A DNA stretch of 64,000 nt from Paralcaligenes ureilyticus (GTDB taxonomy: Bacteria; Pseudomonadota; Gammaproteobacteria; Burkholderiales; Burkholderiaceae_B), in assembly GCF_004346225.1 (NCBI RefSeq), contig NZ_SMAJ01000008.1, forward strand, positions 62,001-126,000, written 5' to 3'. Of this stretch, positions 17,218 through 25,300 are shown piece after piece. The number at the start of each line of letters is the position of its first letter. Within the stretch, counting starts at the first letter, position 1. The notes below the pieces were generated by a model that was not told the origin of the DNA, ran no database searches, and saw only the letters and a list, made by a program, of their open reading frames with translations. A program made the position numbers and the translations under genes.

Positions 17218-17636
17218 GTTATCTCTTGGACACCAATGTACTTTCGGAACTGCGCCGCAAGGCACCAAACCCGGCCGTGCTTCAGTGGTTCACACATAGA
17301 CCGGCCTCAACGCTTTATCTGAGCGTTTTGACGCTTGGAGAAATTCGCAAAGGGGTCGAAGCTATCTCGAAGGTTGATCGCCGACAGTTACTGGTGGATT
17401 GGCTCGAGACTGAACTCTCGGCCTTCTTCATAGGGCGTATTCTGTCTGTGGATGTCGCCGTAGCCGATCGATGGGGCCGGTTGGTTGCTGCGGCAGGCCG
17501 GCCCTTGCCTGCAATAGATAGTCTGCTGGCGGCAACCGCGCTCGAGCACGATCTGGTGCTTGTCACGCGCAATACCAAAGACTTTGAGAGCCTGGGTGTC
17601 TCACTGATCAACCCTTGGGATACCAGCCCGGGTTGA
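17214..17636 (+). CDS. PIN-domain toxin ribonuclease (FitB/VapC-like)
   Basis: This 140-residue PIN nuclease has its acidic residues at the expected places: Asp6 in YLLDTNVLSEL, the glutamate in LTLGEIRKGV, and a later aspartate in AIDSLLAATA with TRNTKDF at the C-terminus. It cleaves RNA when free of its antitoxin. The start is a TTG overlapping the antitoxin stop, so translation depends on the upstream gene, which keeps the toxin in deficit. The 16 bases TTGAGTTATCTCTTGG at this start recur at 21665. Confidence 0.92.
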   Translation: MSYLLDTNVLSELRRKAPNPAVLQWFTHRPASTLYLSVLTLGEIRKGVEAISKVDRRQLLVDWLETELSAFFIGRILSVDVAVADRWGRLVAAAGRPLPAIDSLLAATALEHDLVLVTRNTKDFESLGVSLINPWDTSPG

Positions 17637-17707
17637 TCGGCTGGACAACACCGAGAGCCGCCGCTGGCCGTCGCCAGGCCCAACGTGTCTTTTCCACGCG
17701 TTTGCGC

Positions 17708-18862
17708 TTAGCGCGCAAACTGAAACTGCTCAAACTGATGGAGCTTTTCCTCGATCCGCCTTTTATGCCGGGAAGCCTTGCCCTGGCCCACCCAGCTCCA
17801 TTGCTGCAGCAGCAGCTTGCGGCGTTCACGGTCGGCTTTCAGATCAACGACGGCAACGATTTCGCCGTCGACCAGCACGGGCAGACCCATATACCCGTAG
17901 ATACGTTTTTCCTTGGGCACATAAGCCTCGAACACATGCTTGTAGCCGAAGAATAGTTCGAGCCTTTTGCGCTGGATGATCAGCGGGTCGAAGGGCGAAA
18001 GCACATGTACGCCTTCAGCGGTGTCTGGGACATCGGCCAGCAATTCAGGGCAAGCCCAGTGTTCCAGCTTGCCTGCGCCATCGATGGACACGGGAACCAG
18101 CAGCCCCCGGCGAGTACGGGTTTCGATGGCGCGGCGGACGAGCGGTTTTCGTTTCGCGTTCAAATGGCAGATCGAGTCCAGGCTGATAAGCCCTTGCGAT
18201 CGAAGCGCCCTGTCGAGCAGATATTCGGTGGTTTGGCTCTCGGAAGCGCTTTTGGGCGGGGTGTCCCACTGAAAGTGCCGGTTCATGAGTTCGTACGTCT
18301 TCAACATGCCGGTACGCTCGCTGACGGCCAGCTTGCCCGCATAGAAAGCAAACTGCAAAGCACGTTTCGAAGGCTTGCGGCTTGCCCACGCGTGGTCTTT
18401 TTCCACCAACGTATCGTCACTGATATCGCGTATGGACAGCGCGCCGTCGTTCCGTATGCGAGTGAGAACTTTACGCAGGTCGCTCTGAGTCACCGAATCG
18501 AACCAGCTTTTGGGCGATTTTTGATGGCGCCTCATGTCGGCCATGAAGAACTTCAGGTCGCGTGTTGGGACATAGGACAAGGCGTGCGTCCAGTACTCGA
18601 AAACAGTCTTGTCTATAGTCTGCGCCTGGTGCAGGTGACTGCGCTGATATGACGGGATTCGTGTCCAGAGAATATGGTGATGGCTGCGCTCGATCACGTT
18701 GATGGTGTCGATCTGCACATAACCCAAATGCTCGATCGCCGCGAGCACGGCTTTCGCATCGTCGCCGAATGGCGCCACCGTATCCAGCCTCTGAGCGCGC
18801 AGCCAGATATGACGTGCCTGCAATGGAGTCAACGAAGCGGGGGAGGTGGGATGCTGTGCCAT
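17708..18862 (-). CDS. YcaQ/AlkX-like winged-helix DNA glycosylase
   Basis: This 384-residue protein of the HTH_42 (DUF1006) family has YVQIDTINVIERSHHHILWTR near residues 48-69, with the QxD motif that in YcaQ/AlkZ-type enzymes provides the catalytic residues for unhooking bulky or cross-linked bases. Conserved tandem winged helices and a C-terminal beta-barrel follow (DPLIIQRKRLELFFGYKH). It is probably a base-excision repair enzyme for alkylation or interstrand cross-links. It is monocistronic and converges with the PIN toxin gene. It may be part of a stress-survival block together with the adjacent toxin and efflux genes. Confidence 0.85.
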   Translation of the reverse strand: MAQHPTSPASLTPLQARHIWLRAQRLDTVAPFGDDAKAVLAAIEHLGYVQIDTINVIERSHHHILWTRIPSYQRSHLHQAQTIDKTVFEYWTHALSYVPTRDLKFFMADMRRHQKSPKSWFDSVTQSDLRKVLTRIRNDGALSIRDISDDTLVEKDHAWASRKPSKRALQFAFYAGKLAVSERTGMLKTYELMNRHFQWDTPPKSASESQTTEYLLDRALRSQGLISLDSICHLNAKRKPLVRRAIETRTRRGLLVPVSIDGAGKLEHWACPELLADVPDTAEGVHVLSPFDPLIIQRKRLELFFGYKHVFEAYVPKEKRIYGYMGLPVLVDGEIVAVVDLKADRERRKLLLQQWSWVGQGKASRHKRRIEEKLHQFEQFQFAR

Positions 18863-19058
18863 ACGAACCTGACATTGCCGAATTTGTTTAGAGGAAAATT
18901 ATACGGTCAGGCACTGGTCGCCTGTCATTCGACGATAAAGGTCTAAAATCAGGCCAGAAATACACTCGGGTCGACATTGCTTCGATAGAGCGAGATGCTC
19001 CCGGTCTTTCATCTTGAACTGACCGTGCCGATTCGATTCTTTCCTTCAGGAGAAGAAC

Positions 19059-20186
19059 TTGCCTAGCCTACTGCCCAATGTCGATCCAGACGGACTTCTG
19101 GAATATTCCGTGGTCTATACCGACCGTGCAATAAATCACATGTCGAACGTTTTTCAAGGCGTAATGAAAGACATTTCCAAAACATTAAAACAAGTCTACA
19201 ACGCGCGATCCGCTATTGTGGTGCCCGGCAGCGGCACCTTTGGCATGGAAGCGGTGGCGCGGCAATTTGCAACAAACAAGCGATGCCTGATCATTCGCAC
19301 CGGGTGGTTCAGTTTCCGCTGGAGCCAGATTTTCGATATGGGTGGCATTCCTTCGGCCACGACTGTACTTAAGGCGCGCCCAGTCGAAAGCGGCAGCCAA
19401 GCGGGCTTCGCGCCGCCTCCTATCGAAGAAGTGCTTGCCGCGATAAAGGCAAACAAGCCCGATCTCGTGTTTGCCCCTCATGTAGAAACCGCCTCTGGAA
19501 TATTGCTGCCCGACGCCTATATGCGTAAAGTCGCCGACGCCGTTCATGCCGAGGGAGGGCTCTTTGTACTGGACTGCATCGCGTCCGGTGCCCTCTGGGT
19601 CGACATGCGGGCGATCGGGGTGGATGTGCTGATCAGCGCGCCGCAAAAAGGCTGGAGCGCCTCGGCGTGTTGCGCCCTGGTCATGCTAAGCCCCTTGGCG
19701 CGAGAAAAAATCGACGCCACCGTCAGCACCAGCTTTGCCTGCGATTTACGCAAATGGATGCAGATCATGGAGGCCTACGAACAAGGCGGCTTTGCCTACC
19801 ACGCCACCATGCCTACCGATGCTCTCACTGTCTTGCGCAACGTCATGGCCGAGACAGAAACGTATGGCTTCGATAAGGTTCGCGCGGAACAGCAGAAACT
19901 GGGTGACGCCGTGCGCGCGCTGCTAGCCGAAAGAGGTTTCAAGAGCGTCGCGGCAAAAGGCTTTGAAGCGCCTGGTGTCGTCGTCAGCTATACCGATGAC
20001 GAAGGCATACACTCCGCCAAAAAATTCACGCAGGCGGGTTTGCAGGCCGCCGCTGGCGTGCCGCTGCAATGCGACGAACCGGCGGATTTCAAGACGTTTC
20101 GCATTGGCCTCTTCGGCCTGGACAAGCTGCACAATATCGAGCGCACCACAGGGCGCCTGGCAAAGGCACTGGACGAGATCGTTTAG
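19059..20186 (+). CDS. Class V aminotransferase (alanine-glyoxylate type)
   Basis: This 375-residue PLP enzyme is related to serine/alanine-glyoxylate aminotransferases. The cofactor lysine lies in LISAPQKGWSA, the Asp that contacts the PLP ring in LFVLDCIAS, and a GSGTFGMEA loop binds the phosphate. The start is a TTG at 19059 with AGGAG seven bases upstream; no ATG fits this frame. It would transfer an amino group between a small amino acid and glyoxylate or pyruvate. It stands between the divergent glycosylase gene and an efflux pump, with no pathway partner in reach. Confidence 0.92.
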   Translation: MPSLLPNVDPDGLLEYSVVYTDRAINHMSNVFQGVMKDISKTLKQVYNARSAIVVPGSGTFGMEAVARQFATNKRCLIIRTGWFSFRWSQIFDMGGIPSATTVLKARPVESGSQAGFAPPPIEEVLAAIKANKPDLVFAPHVETASGILLPDAYMRKVADAVHAEGGLFVLDCIASGALWVDMRAIGVDVLISAPQKGWSASACCALVMLSPLAREKIDATVSTSFACDLRKWMQIMEAYEQGGFAYHATMPTDALTVLRNVMAETETYGFDKVRAEQQKLGDAVRALLAERGFKSVAAKGFEAPGVVVSYTDDEGIHSAKKFTQAGLQAAAGVPLQCDEPADFKTFRIGLFGLDKLHNIERTTGRLAKALDEIV

Positions 20187-20293
20187 GGCTTTTGTTGAAA
20201 TTGCCAAACGCAAGTAGTACGGGCGTCCGGCGTGATGCCGGCACGGCCGGTGGGTTTTTGGGCCCAACTGGGGAAAGCCGGCCTGTCCGCCGT

Positions 20294-21643
20294 ATGCTGG
20301 TGTTCACAACCATCGCGCTCGCGTTGTTGATGATGTCGATCGACTTGACGATTGTGGCGACGGCGTTGCGCTCTTTGCAACATGGGCTGCACACGTCAAT
20401 CAACTGGGCCGGATGGACCATTACGGCGTACTCGTTCGGTTTCGTGTTGATGCTGCCGATCAGTGGCAAGCTCAGCGAGCGGTATGGTCGCCGCCGGGTG
20501 TTCCTCGGTTCGACCATCGCGTTCACTGTGGCCTCGCTGTGCTGCGGGCTGGCCGACAACATCTTCGTGCTCATCGCGTTACGCGCGGTGCAGGCGGCCG
20601 GCGGGGCGGGCTTCACGCCGTCGGCAACCGGGATCGTCGTCGACTATTTTGGCGACGAGCGTGATCGGGTAGTTAGCCTGTTTGGCAGCATCTTTCCGGT
20701 CGGTGCAATGATCGGACCCATATTCGGTGGGCTGTTTGTGTCTTATTGGACTTGGCGCGGCGTGTTCTTCGTCAATGTGCCGATCGGGATCGTGGTTATC
20801 GTGCTGGCGTTGCGCTACATCCCACGCGACCCGCCGCGGGCCAAGCAGCGCCGTCATGGGATGGACGCCACCGGGATGGTGTTGCTTGGTGGCGGCCTGC
20901 TCCTGGGCATGCTTGCTGTCAGTACCCTTGGCGAAAAGAACGCACATGTGTGGTCACTCGCATTTGCGGTACTGTTGGCCATCTCGATCATCTGCGTGTG
21001 TCTATTTGTGCGCCACATAAACCACGCTGCGCACCCATTTATCGCCCCTCGCCTGGTCTACGGGCCGGGCTTTGGCACGGTCAACCTCGTCAACATGATT
21101 TACGGCGGTGTCACCAACGGGGCGGTGGCGCTCATACCGCTGTATGCGGCCAACCGCTACGGTATGGATGCTCTCGACTCCGGCACATTGCTGATCGCGC
21201 AAGGGGTCGCTGCTATTTTGCTGTCTGTCATGGCTGCCCTGGCGCTACGGCGCACCGGTCACCGGCGGCCGCTGTACGCCGGTGGCATTACTATCGCGCT
21301 CGGGATGCTGCTGCTCGCTCTTAGCCCGGTCGCGGGTGTGTCACCGTACGTGTGGTTGGCCGGCTCCGCCTTTCTTGTCGGCGCCGGCGGTGGGGCGCTC
21401 AACCCAGCCAGTCGCAACGCCGGGCTGCAGCTGGCGCCTGAGCATTCGTCGACCCTCGCCGCATTACGCTCCGGATCCCTCCAGATCGGGTCGATCACCA
21501 CCGTCTCGATAGCCACTGCGATCCTCACCAGTTCCGGTGACCCCGGCGGCGTCCAGGCCTGGGTCTATGTCGTGGTGGCTTTGCTGCTCATTGCTCTTTT
21601 ACCCTTGATCACCCGCGTGCCGGAGCACCATGGTTCGTGGTAA
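20294..21643 (+). CDS. MFS transporter, DHA2-like
   Basis: This pump of about 449 residues has 12-14 membrane segments. The first helix has MMSIDLTIVATALRSL and the loop 2-3 motif reads GKLSERYGRRRVF. Helix 5 carries GAMIGPIFGGLFVSYWTWR. It should export drugs or metabolites with proton exchange. The ATG at 20294 is used. The frame extends upstream into the aminotransferase gene, but no start there has a good ribosome site. No regulator is adjacent. It is followed by a short inverted repeat, GCCGA-CAATA-TCGGC (21644-21658). Confidence 0.88.
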   Translation: MLVFTTIALALLMMSIDLTIVATALRSLQHGLHTSINWAGWTITAYSFGFVLMLPISGKLSERYGRRRVFLGSTIAFTVASLCCGLADNIFVLIALRAVQAAGGAGFTPSATGIVVDYFGDERDRVVSLFGSIFPVGAMIGPIFGGLFVSYWTWRGVFFVNVPIGIVVIVLALRYIPRDPPRAKQRRHGMDATGMVLLGGGLLLGMLAVSTLGEKNAHVWSLAFAVLLAISIICVCLFVRHINHAAHPFIAPRLVYGPGFGTVNLVNMIYGGVTNGAVALIPLYAANRYGMDALDSGTLLIAQGVAAILLSVMAALALRRTGHRRPLYAGGITIALGMLLLALSPVAGVSPYVWLAGSAFLVGAGGGALNPASRNAGLQLAPEHSSTLAALRSGSLQIGSITTVSIATAILTSSGDPGGVQAWVYVVVALLLIALLPLITRVPEHHGSW

Positions 21644-21664
21644 GCCGACAATATCGGCAAAACA

Positions 21665-21700
21665 TTGAGTTATCTCTTGGGCGCTACTGAACTTTCAGCC
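21665..21700 (+). pseudogene. Remnant of a second PIN-toxin start (16 bases identical to 17214-17229)
   Basis: TTGAGTTATCTCTTGG (21665-21680) is identical to the first 16 bases of the PIN toxin gene at 17214. The next codons still align as MSYLLGATELSAF against MSYLLDTNVLSEL before homology is lost. So a second copy, or a recombination end-point, of the toxin gene lies here, 4.45 kb downstream of the intact one. Confidence 0.55.
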
Positions 21701-21718
21701 TTTGTTATAGCCTTATGT

Positions 21719-21755
21719 ATATCCCATTGACATATCCCATTTTTCTTGACACAAT
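21719..21755 (+). promoter_or_regulatory. vapB: vapBC promoter with direct repeats
   Basis: TTGACA (21727-21732), 17 bases, then CACAAT (21750-21755) forms a plausible promoter. ATATCCCATT occurs twice as a direct repeat (21719-21728 and 21732-21741) over the -35 element, a likely antitoxin operator. A second TTGACA lies at 21746. Confidence 0.5.
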
Positions 21756-21793
21756 GACCTTATCGCATGCAGCCATATTAAGGGGGAGTAGCC

Positions 21794-22024
21794 ATGACCC
21801 AGAGCACACTTTTCATGAACAACCGAAGTCAATCCGTGCGCTTGCCAAAAGCGGTAGCGTTCCCTGCAACCGTCAAACAGGTCGAGGTCATTGTGGTGAA
21901 TGGCGCGCGCATTATCACCCCTGCTGGCGGCGGTTGGGATAGTTGGTTCGATGGCCCGAGTGTTACATCCGACTTTATGAGCGAACGCGATCAGCCTAAA
22001 GATCAAACACGAGAGTCGCTTTGA
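21794..22024 (+). CDS. vapB: VapB-type antitoxin
   Basis: This 76-residue antitoxin has the swapped-hairpin (AbrB-like) start STLFMNNRSQSVRLPKAVAF and a disordered, charged toxin-binding tail. GGGAG lies eight bases before the ATG. Its TGA overlaps the toxin ATG by one base. It should bind and silence the nuclease encoded next and repress the promoter upstream. The cognate pair lies 4.4 kb from another PIN-based system of a different antitoxin class. Confidence 0.9.
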   Translation: MTQSTLFMNNRSQSVRLPKAVAFPATVKQVEVIVVNGARIITPAGGGWDSWFDGPSVTSDFMSERDQPKDQTRESL

Positions 22025-22422
22025 TGTTGAGGTACATGCTTGATACCAATATCTGCATTTTCATCATTAAGAATAGACCTGTTCAGGTACGCGAACGCTT
22101 CGCCAGACACCCTGCGCAGTTGTGCATCAGCACGATTACACTGATGGAATTGATCTATGGGGCTGAAAAATCGGTCAACGCAGCCGCCAACTTATCGGTA
22201 GTTGAGGGTTTTACAGCCCGGCTCGATGTGCTCGACTTCAGCTTTGACGCAGCGGCGCATGCGGGTCAGGTTCGAGCAGAGCTTGCCAAACTCGGCACAC
22301 CCATCGGCCCATATGATTCGCAAATAGCCGGCCATGCTCGTGCGCTTGGCCTTGTTCTGGTGACCAATAACACGCGAGAATTTGAGCGGGTTCCTGGTTT
22401 GCGAGTTGAAGATTGGATTTAG
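22024..22422 (+). CDS. vapC: VapC-type PIN-domain toxin
   Basis: This 132-residue PIN ribonuclease starts MLRYMLDTNICIFIIKN, with the first catalytic Asp, then STITLMELIYGAEKS with the catalytic Glu, and GPYDSQIAGHARALGL with the third acid. TNNTREFERVPGL near the end completes the domain. VapC proteins of this type cut tRNA or rRNA. The ATG at 22024 overlaps the antitoxin stop. The length and all acidic residues are normal, so it is presumably active. Confidence 0.93.
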   Translation: MLRYMLDTNICIFIIKNRPVQVRERFARHPAQLCISTITLMELIYGAEKSVNAAANLSVVEGFTARLDVLDFSFDAAAHAGQVRAELAKLGTPIGPYDSQIAGHARALGLVLVTNNTREFERVPGLRVEDWI

Positions 22423-22450
22423 CCGCTTCGACTTAATGGGAATCAATACT

Positions 22451-22591
22451 GGGACAATGACCCGCGGCGGCATGTTTCTCCATATCGTCAACCACAAGAC
22501 CTATCATCGCGGCTGGGTTAGCCAGATGTTCTTTGATGTCGGTATGAAACCGCCGCAGACAGACCTTAGTGTCTACCTTTGTGAGGTATGA
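22451..22591 (+). pseudogene. DinB-family remnant, C-terminal 46 residues
   Basis: The frame ending at 22591 encodes FLHIVNHKTYHRGWVSQMF then PPQTDLSVYL, the C-terminal helix of DinB-like metalloproteins with its HxxxYHRG metal-binding histidines. Nothing upstream of about 22451 matches the family. The sequence there is the end of vapC. The toxin-antitoxin insertion or a deletion therefore removed most of the gene. Confidence 0.7.
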
Positions 22592-23048
22592 AATCCGGCG
22601 CCGCACGTATCCTCTCCGCCAACACCAGCAACGGTCCGCGAAGCCTGGCAACCGCTCCTTCAATCGGCTCGTCAGTCGTAACGCTCACGTTCAACGCGTA
22701 CCCTCCATCGCCGCCAAGAACAACCGGGGTCGCCAGTGCGACAACATTGGGTAGCCATGAAGCAGCGCAGTAGCCAAGCGTGTGCACGCCGGCGATCGCC
22801 GAATCGATTTCTTCTTTTATTGCGTCCCAATGCCGAGGGTGCCTGAGTCGAAAAAGCTCAAACAACGATGCCCGCTGCTCAACCGACAGTGTGGACAGCC
22901 AGGCCCGGCCCAAAGAGGTTGAATCCATCGGTATTCTTTGCCCCGGCATCACCGTGCGGACCGACGTCCTGCTGCCAAGCCTGACCGACGCCAAATAAAC
23001 CATCTCGTCCCTGTCCGCTAAGGCAATAAATACCGTTAAATACCGCAA
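22566..23048 (-). pseudogene. IclR-family regulator remnant (effector domain only)
   Basis: About 150 residues match the C-terminal effector-binding domain of IclR regulators, with LADRDEMVYLASVRLGSRTS, the MPLxxTSLGRA-like GQRIPMDSTSLGRAWL, and ALNVSVTTDEP. The N-terminal winged helix of about 90 residues is absent, and the frame is abutted by the 3' end of the LysR gene at 23036. With no DNA-binding domain and no good start, this is a broken gene. Confidence 0.75.
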
Positions 23049-23998
23049 AATGCCCGAACCTCATCGTGGGTAAAAACAACGTCGACCGTTGAATCCGGCG
23101 CCATATTTTCCATTGCGTCGATCATTGCGCGAAACAGGGTAACGGCCGCGGGGGATAGGCTCCTGCCTTTCTTTTTCACTACATGAAGCTGGCGCCGGAT
23201 ATTGGGACGCGTCAGTGGCTGGAAGCGCAGGCCATCCACCACCAAGGACTTGGCCGCCAAGGCCGGCAGGGCGCTATATCCGAACCCTTGGCTCAGCAAT
23301 GCCTGAAGAGACGCGACGCCGCTCACTTCATAAGCCGTACTTTTGAATAGGCCTGCCACTTTCGGTTCCATATCAAGTAGTGTACGTATACCGTTTGCCT
23401 TGTTTAGCCGCACCATTGTGTGGCGTGACAGTTTGTTCCATGTCAATGGTGCCGTCTCTTCGGATAGGGGGTGCGTCTTGTTGCAAACCGCCCCATAGGC
23501 ATCCGTGAGAAGAAGCGCCGTATCGAGCTCCGGGATCGGCTGGAACAGTGTGGTGACGCCGAAGTCGGCTTCGCCCGACAATATCATTTGGGCGACGCTT
23601 TGAGTGGTGCCTTCCGTCAACCGTGTGTGTATGCCCGGGTAATGCGAAGCCATTTGTATCAGCGCCGGTGTCAATACATAGGTAATGAATGATCCCGCTG
23701 CGCATACGGCGACGGAGCCGCGTTCGCGAGCGGCCACCATCTGCAGGTTCTCCAGAGCGTCTTCCAGGTCGCGCAGCAGTCGCTGCGCGGCAGGCAGAAA
23801 CAGCGCTCCTTGCGTTGTCAGCACAACGGCTCTTGTGGATCGGTCGAACATTTGCATGCCGATTTCTTCTTCCAGTGCCTTGATCGATGAAGTAAGCGTG
23901 GACTGGGTGACATGGAGGCTATTGGCGGCCTGCGTAAAGCTACATTCAGCCGCTATGGCTACAAATGCCCGTATTTGCTTGAGAGTGACGTTATTCAT
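23036..23998 (-). CDS. LysR-family transcriptional regulator
   Basis: This 320-residue regulator has its helix-turn-helix around residues 15-45 (ECSFTQAANSLHVTQSTLTSS) and a two-lobe effector domain. It is divergent from the TauD-like dioxygenase gene and so probably regulates dioxygenase, binding protein and dehydrogenase. The ATG at 23998 gives the usual LysR N-terminus, MNNVTLKQIRAFVA. Its last 13 bases overlap the truncated iclR frame. The last few residues may have been altered at that junction. Confidence 0.92.
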   Translation of the reverse strand: MNNVTLKQIRAFVAIAAECSFTQAANSLHVTQSTLTSSIKALEEEIGMQMFDRSTRAVVLTTQGALFLPAAQRLLRDLEDALENLQMVAARERGSVAVCAAGSFITYVLTPALIQMASHYPGIHTRLTEGTTQSVAQMILSGEADFGVTTLFQPIPELDTALLLTDAYGAVCNKTHPLSEETAPLTWNKLSRHTMVRLNKANGIRTLLDMEPKVAGLFKSTAYEVSGVASLQALLSQGFGYSALPALAAKSLVVDGLRFQPLTRPNIRRQLHVVKKKGRSLSPAAVTLFRAMIDAMENMAPDSTVDVVFTHDEVRAFCGI

Positions 23999-24102
23999 TG
24001 AATAAACCAATTAATAGATCGAAATTATTCGTTTGTGCTGGCATAAATCGCAGTTTAGAGTCTTATGCAATGTTTGTGATCTTTATCAAGGAAAAAAATG
24101 CC

Positions 24103-25179
24103 ATGGGCGCAGTGAAAAACGTACTTTCCGCCGATATTCCCGTCAAAATAGAAGGGCCGGCGGCATGGAAGGGTGCGGAAATGGTCGGTAATTCGGAATG
24201 GATCCATACGTTGGATGCGTCCGATATCGAAGAAATCGATCGGGCTCTGCGTGCCTTTCATGCCGGAGGGCTGTCGATGGGAGACATCAATCCCCAGACT
24301 TTTCCGTTGCCCAGCTTTTCAAATCGCCTCAAGCAGATCCTGAGTGAAATACTCGAGGGAAGAGGCTTCGTCCTGCTGCGTGGCCTGCCCGTTGAACGGT
24401 ACGGCAAGGAAGATTCAGCCATTGCCTACCTCGGGATCGGTTCGCATCTTGGCGGCTTCCGCTCACAGAACGCGAAGGGGCATTTACTGGGCCATGTGCG
24501 GGATATGGGCGCCGATATTTCCCAGGCAAAGACTCGGTATTATCAAACCAACCGCGGGTTGGAGTATCACACCGATTCCTGCGATATCGTCGGCCTGCTG
24601 TGCCTGCGAACAGCCAAAGCCGGTGGGGAGAGCCGGATTGCCAGTTCGGTAACAATCTATAACGCAATGATGGCGCGAAGGCCGGATCTTGCCGCCCAGC
24701 TATTCCATGCTTTTCCCACCGACCGCAGGGGGGAAATCCCTGAAGGGATGAAACCTTGGTTCGAGGTGCCGGTTTTCAACTGGTATGCCGGTTATCTGAC
24801 GACGATTTATTCCGGCCAGTACATTCGTAGCGCCCAGAAGAATTTTCCACAGGCCAGGCGACTGACCGAGCTGGAAACAGAGGCGCTGGAAATGTTGGAT
24901 AACCTTACCAACGATCCCCGCCTGAACCTGCAGATGGAGTTCAGGGTGGGGGATATGCAATTTCTTCACAATCAGCAGATATTGCATTCCCGGGCCGACT
25001 TCGAAGATTGGCCGGAGCCGGAACGCCGCAGGCATTTACTCAGGTTGTGGCTGGCGCCCAAGAATGCGCGCCCGCTGCCCGAAAGCTTTGCGGCAAGATA
25101 CGGTTCGCTGGAGCCAGGAAACCGCGGAGGCATTGTGGTGAAGGATACTCGCCTGACATTTTCGCTGGAGGACCTCTAG
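24103..25179 (+). CDS. TauD/TfdA-family Fe(II)/2-oxoglutarate dioxygenase
   Basis: This 358-residue non-haem iron oxygenase has the facial triad: HTD in GLEYHTDSCDIVG (His and Asp, residues about 165-167), and the distal histidine in QILHSRADFED. The 2-oxoglutarate-binding arginine is in RRRHLLRLWLA near residue 310. It should hydroxylate a small organic acid or sulfonate. The ATG at 24103 is used because AAGGA lies ten bases before it; the frame is open to 23998 without a better site. It is the first gene of a set with an SsuA-like binding protein and an aldehyde dehydrogenase. Confidence 0.9.
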   Translation: MGAVKNVLSADIPVKIEGPAAWKGAEMVGNSEWIHTLDASDIEEIDRALRAFHAGGLSMGDINPQTFPLPSFSNRLKQILSEILEGRGFVLLRGLPVERYGKEDSAIAYLGIGSHLGGFRSQNAKGHLLGHVRDMGADISQAKTRYYQTNRGLEYHTDSCDIVGLLCLRTAKAGGESRIASSVTIYNAMMARRPDLAAQLFHAFPTDRRGEIPEGMKPWFEVPVFNWYAGYLTTIYSGQYIRSAQKNFPQARRLTELETEALEMLDNLTNDPRLNLQMEFRVGDMQFLHNQQILHSRADFEDWPEPERRRHLLRLWLAPKNARPLPESFAARYGSLEPGNRGGIVVKDTRLTFSLEDL

Positions 25180-25300
25180 GTATCGATGATCAGGCGTGTC
25201 TTGGTACATGAACACGCAACACCATTATGTGCACGCACCGGGTGCTGACTTATAGAGGGCCGGAAAACTTCAAATCGAAAATATAACGGAGACAACTATC

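Noticed and set aside
20069-20293. Upstream extension of the second MFS gene into the aminotransferase gene
   Set aside because: It overlaps the end of the aminotransferase in another frame, has no homology to MFS N-termini and no good ribosome site. The pump starts naturally at 20294.
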